From Bacillota bacterium (GTDB taxonomy: Bacteria; Bacillota; Clostridia; Peptostreptococcales; Anaerovoracaceae): a stretch of 8,150 nucleotides of DNA. A program made the position numbers and the translations under genes. This document shows positions 7,141 to 8,150 of this stretch, one piece after another. The stretch is taken from the NCBI GenBank assembly GCA_023394035.1, contig JAEXBK010000060.1:1-8150 (forward strand), given 5' to 3'. Each line of letters begins with the position of its first letter. Within the stretch, counting starts at the first letter, position 1. Below the pieces are notes generated by a model. That model searched no databases. It was given only the letters and a program-made list of their open reading frames with translations, and had not been told where the DNA came from.

Positions 7141-7156
7141 CAATAATGTGATTGTT
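7139..7156. repeat. Inverted repeat at the -35 of the antiporter promoter
   Basis: AACAAT and ATTGTT are perfect 6-bp arms around a 6-bp spacer. The left arm overlaps the -35 box of the antiporter promoter (7135-7140), a position suited to a repressor or a class II activator. Six-base arms in A/T-rich DNA are expected often by chance. Confidence 0.35.
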
Positions 7157-7163
7157 ATATGTA

Positions 7164-7185
7164 GAATAAGTGTTTTTGAATAAGT
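7164..7185. repeat. Direct repeat GAATAAGT upstream of the antiporter promoter
   Basis: GAATAAGT occurs at 7164-7171 and at 7178-7185, with a 14-bp period. The second copy runs into the 20-bp inverted repeat at 7182-7201. Confidence 0.4.
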
Positions 7186-7201
7186 ACAATATGTTGTACT
7201 T
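7182..7201. promoter_or_regulatory. Candidate operator: perfect 8-4-8 inverted repeat upstream of nhaC-like gene
   Basis: AAGTACAA-TATG-TTGTACTT has perfect 8-bp arms around a 4-bp spacer. It lies 41 bases upstream of the antiporter -35 box and about 100 bases left of the divergent tRNA promoter. It has no T-tract and so is not a terminator. It resembles a dimeric regulator site, but which protein would bind is unknown. Confidence 0.45.
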
Positions 7202-7294
7202 CTCTGATATTCCAAGCTTTATGCCCGTTACCCAATGTGAAAACCTCCCGCACTGTCTTCACACATGGCACGACATATACGCCGTATTTCCCCC

Positions 7295-7323
7295 TTGCAT
7301 ATACCGTTTCCGTATGATAGAAT
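7295..7323 (+). promoter_or_regulatory. Promoter of tRNA-Ser
   Basis: TTGCAT (7295-7300), a 17-bp spacer and TAGAAT (7318-7323), the latter preceded by TGA (extended -10). Transcription would start near 7330, about 32 bases before the mature tRNA. The stretch 7202-7290 between this promoter and the inverted repeat at 7182-7201 shows nothing recognisable. Confidence 0.72.
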
Positions 7324-7361
7324 ATTTGAGTGTTCGATGAACAGCCAATATGAATATGTAT

Positions 7362-7449
7362 GGAGGATTGACCGAGTGGCTAAGGAGCTCGCCTGGAAAG
7401 CGAGTAAGGCGTAACAGCCCCGCGGGTTCGAGTCCCGTGTCCTCCGCCA
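7362..7449 (+). tRNA. tRNA-Ser (anticodon GGA), CCA end encoded
   Basis: An 88-base serine tRNA. The acceptor stem GGAGGAT pairs with GTCCTCC (one G-U pair), then discriminator G and CCA. The anticodon stem CTCGC (7388-7392)/GCGAG (7400-7404) encloses the loop CTGGAAA, with anticodon GGA at 7395-7397, reading UCC and UCU. The T-arm is GCGGG-TTCGAGT-CCCGT. The long variable arm between them (about 7405-7421) is the class II hallmark of serine tRNA. It is a single gene with promoter and terminator. Confidence 0.97.
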
Positions 7450-7453
7450 AAAG

Positions 7454-7482
7454 AAAATACCCGATGCGAGTCGGGTATTTTT
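7454..7482 (+). terminator. Rho-independent terminator after tRNA-Ser
   Basis: AAAATACCCGA (7454-7464) pairs with TCGGGTATTTT (7471-7481) around the loop TGCGAG, an 11-bp stem whose 3' arm runs into a T-tract. It starts 5 bases after the tRNA CCA end. The A-tract on the left also allows weak termination in the opposite direction. Confidence 0.9.
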
Positions 7483-7501
7483 GCATACAAAAGATATGTC
7501 A

Positions 7502-7678
7502 CATCGAGTTTACATAATACCTGTATATTTTTCCATTTTTTCGCTTTTCTTCAAGTTTCTGCGCCATTTTTGATGATTTTTTTGATTTTATGGAATGAAC
7601 TCGCTTTAGAAAGGATCTGACCCATCCCGACTGCTCTTTCAACAATAATATTTCATGTGACCTTACCGCAGAAAATTG
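7502..7678 (-). other. Stop-free 59-codon stretch without a clear start, possible remnant gene
   Basis: On the minus strand this frame is open from just after a TAA (7679-7681) to a TGA at 7499-7501. The translation is basic and has mixed composition: RSHEILLLKEQSGWVRSFLK in its first half and KLEEKRKNGKIYRYYVNSM at its end. The only in-frame ATG before the final codon is at 7567, leaving 22 residues with no ribosome binding site; TTG codons near 7640 have no well-placed site either. It may be a decayed gene end or a chance opening in A-rich DNA. I match it to no family. Confidence 0.2.
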
Positions 7679-7685
7679 TTATTAT
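7657..7685 (+). promoter_or_regulatory. Weak candidate promoter of the sigma factor gene
   Basis: GTGACC (7657-7662), a 17-bp spacer and TATTAT (7680-7685) fit a degenerate sigma-A promoter. The A/T-rich run to 7693 offers alternative -10 boxes (TATTAT 7685-7690, TATAAA 7688-7693). I see no clear ECF-type promoter pair, so self-activation is not supported by what is visible. Confidence 0.35.
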
Positions 7686-7727
7686 ATTATAAAGAGCGAT
7701 ATCGCACATCATTGCTGAGGTAAACAG

Positions 7728-8150
7728 ATGGAAGACAAAATCATAGTAGACTTGTTTCTGCTGAGAGATGAAACGGCCGTTTCAGAAGCAAAAAACAAAT
7801 ATTGGAGCTACTGCTATGCCATCGCATATAACATTCTGAACAACAGAGAAGATTCGGAAGAAGCGGCAAGCGATACTTTTGCTGCTGCTTGGGAAGCGAT
7901 ACCACCTGATAAACCGGCTTGCCTATCCCCTTTTCTTGCCAGGATAGCAAGAAATATATCGCTTAACAAGCTGCGCACATCAAAAGCCATAAAGCGCGGC
8001 AGCGGAGAAGCAGATATTGCAATCTCAGAACTCGAAGGCTGTCTGCCGTCTTCATTTAATACCGACACCTTGATTGAAGAGAAGGAATTGGCAAATAGCA
8101 TAAATGAGTTCCTTTCAAAGCTCGCTTCCACCGAACGCAATGTCTTTGTT
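7728..8150 (+). CDS. Sigma-70 family (ECF-like) RNA polymerase sigma factor, 3' end cut by window
   Basis: The ATG at 7728 is preceded by GAGG with a 7-base spacing, and the frame is open for 141 codons to the window edge. Residues about 8-83 correspond to sigma region 2: KNKYWSYCYAIAYNIL (22-37), NREDSEEAASDTFAAAWEAI (39-58, the region 2.2 core-binding pattern) and LSPFLARIARNISLNKLR (66-83, regions 2.3-2.4). A variable linker covers 84-115. Region 4 begins at about 118 with ELANSINEFLSKLASTERNVFV and would continue to the helix-turn-helix beyond the window. This spacing and the PPDKPACLSPFLARIARN-type stretch are typical of ECF-like sigma factors abundant in Lachnospiraceae and relatives. 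These genes are often followed by a membrane anti-sigma factor, which would be off the right edge. The target genes are unknown. Confidence 0.9.
   Translation, partial: MEDKIIVDLFLLRDETAVSEAKNKYWSYCYAIAYNILNNREDSEEAASDTFAAAWEAIPPDKPACLSPFLARIARNISLNKLRTSKAIKRGSGEADIAISELEGCLPSSFNTDTLIEEKELANSINEFLSKLASTERNVFV

Noticed and set aside
7259..7486. Minus-strand 75-codon open frame across the tRNA gene
   Set aside because: It is the antisense of tRNA-Ser; its middle is the familiar spurious translation of tRNA genes (EDTGLEPAGLL). It has no independent support.
7520..7600. T-rich stretch on the plus strand as a possible terminator or small RNA
   Set aside because: There is no stable stem before any of the T-runs, and the tRNA already has its own terminator at 7454-7482.
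7696..7705. 10-bp palindrome GCGATATCGC in the sigma factor leader
   Set aside because: About eight palindromes of this length are expected by chance in the window, and nothing else marks it as an operator.
7741..8140. Two minus-strand open frames inside the sigma factor region
   Set aside because: Both are shadows of the plus-strand sigma factor, which has clear region 2 homology and a ribosome binding site.
1..8150. CRISPR array, insertion sequence, phage genes or toxin-antitoxin pair
   Set aside because: I saw no regularly spaced repeats, no transposase or integrase-like translation, and no paired small genes of that type; the window is occupied by conventional operons.

Overview
The window looks like ordinary chromosomal DNA from a low-to-mid GC Gram-positive anaerobe of the class Clostridia. 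The reasons are AGGAGG-type Shine-Dalgarno sites before nearly every gene, textbook sigma-A promoters, a lipoprotein-type PotD, a regulator-potABCD gene order, a CarD-like protein, an NhaC-family antiporter, and an ECF-like sigma factor of the type common in Lachnospiraceae and relatives. I cannot assign a genus. I see no insertion sequence, phage gene, CRISPR array or compositional break.

Layout. (1) Positions 1-4293, minus strand: a spermidine/putrescine ABC importer operon. A strong promoter at 4266-4293 drives an XRE-cupin regulator, then potA, potB, potC and potD. The genes are 18 bp apart or overlap by 4-8 bp, and potD runs off the left edge close to its C-terminus. A 17-bp inverted repeat between promoter and first start codon is a good candidate operator for the regulator. 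(2) Positions 4311-5318, minus strand: a likely two-gene unit with its own promoter and terminator. It encodes a CarD/CdnL-like RNA-polymerase-binding protein and a 97-residue three-helix membrane protein of unknown function that starts with GTG. (3) Positions 5362-7140, minus strand: a monocistronic NhaC-family Na+/H+ antiporter with its own promoter, a hairpin terminator and several repeats upstream. (4) Positions 7295-7482, plus strand: tRNA-Ser(GGA) with an encoded CCA end, its own promoter and a rho-independent terminator. (5) Positions 7728-8150, plus strand: the N-terminal part of a sigma-70 family (ECF-like) sigma factor, cut by the right edge.

How the genes work together: PotD captures polyamine outside the membrane, PotB and PotC form the channel, PotA hydrolyses ATP, and the XRE-cupin protein probably adjusts expression to intracellular polyamine. 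The other units are independent housekeeping or stress functions.

No gap between genes exceeds 300 bases; the four larger ones are described through their promoters, repeats and terminators. I found no convincing novel system. The items most worth a second look are the candidate operators of the pot and nhaC units, the uncharacterised membrane protein beside carD, and a 59-codon open frame without a start codon between the tRNA terminator and the sigma factor.
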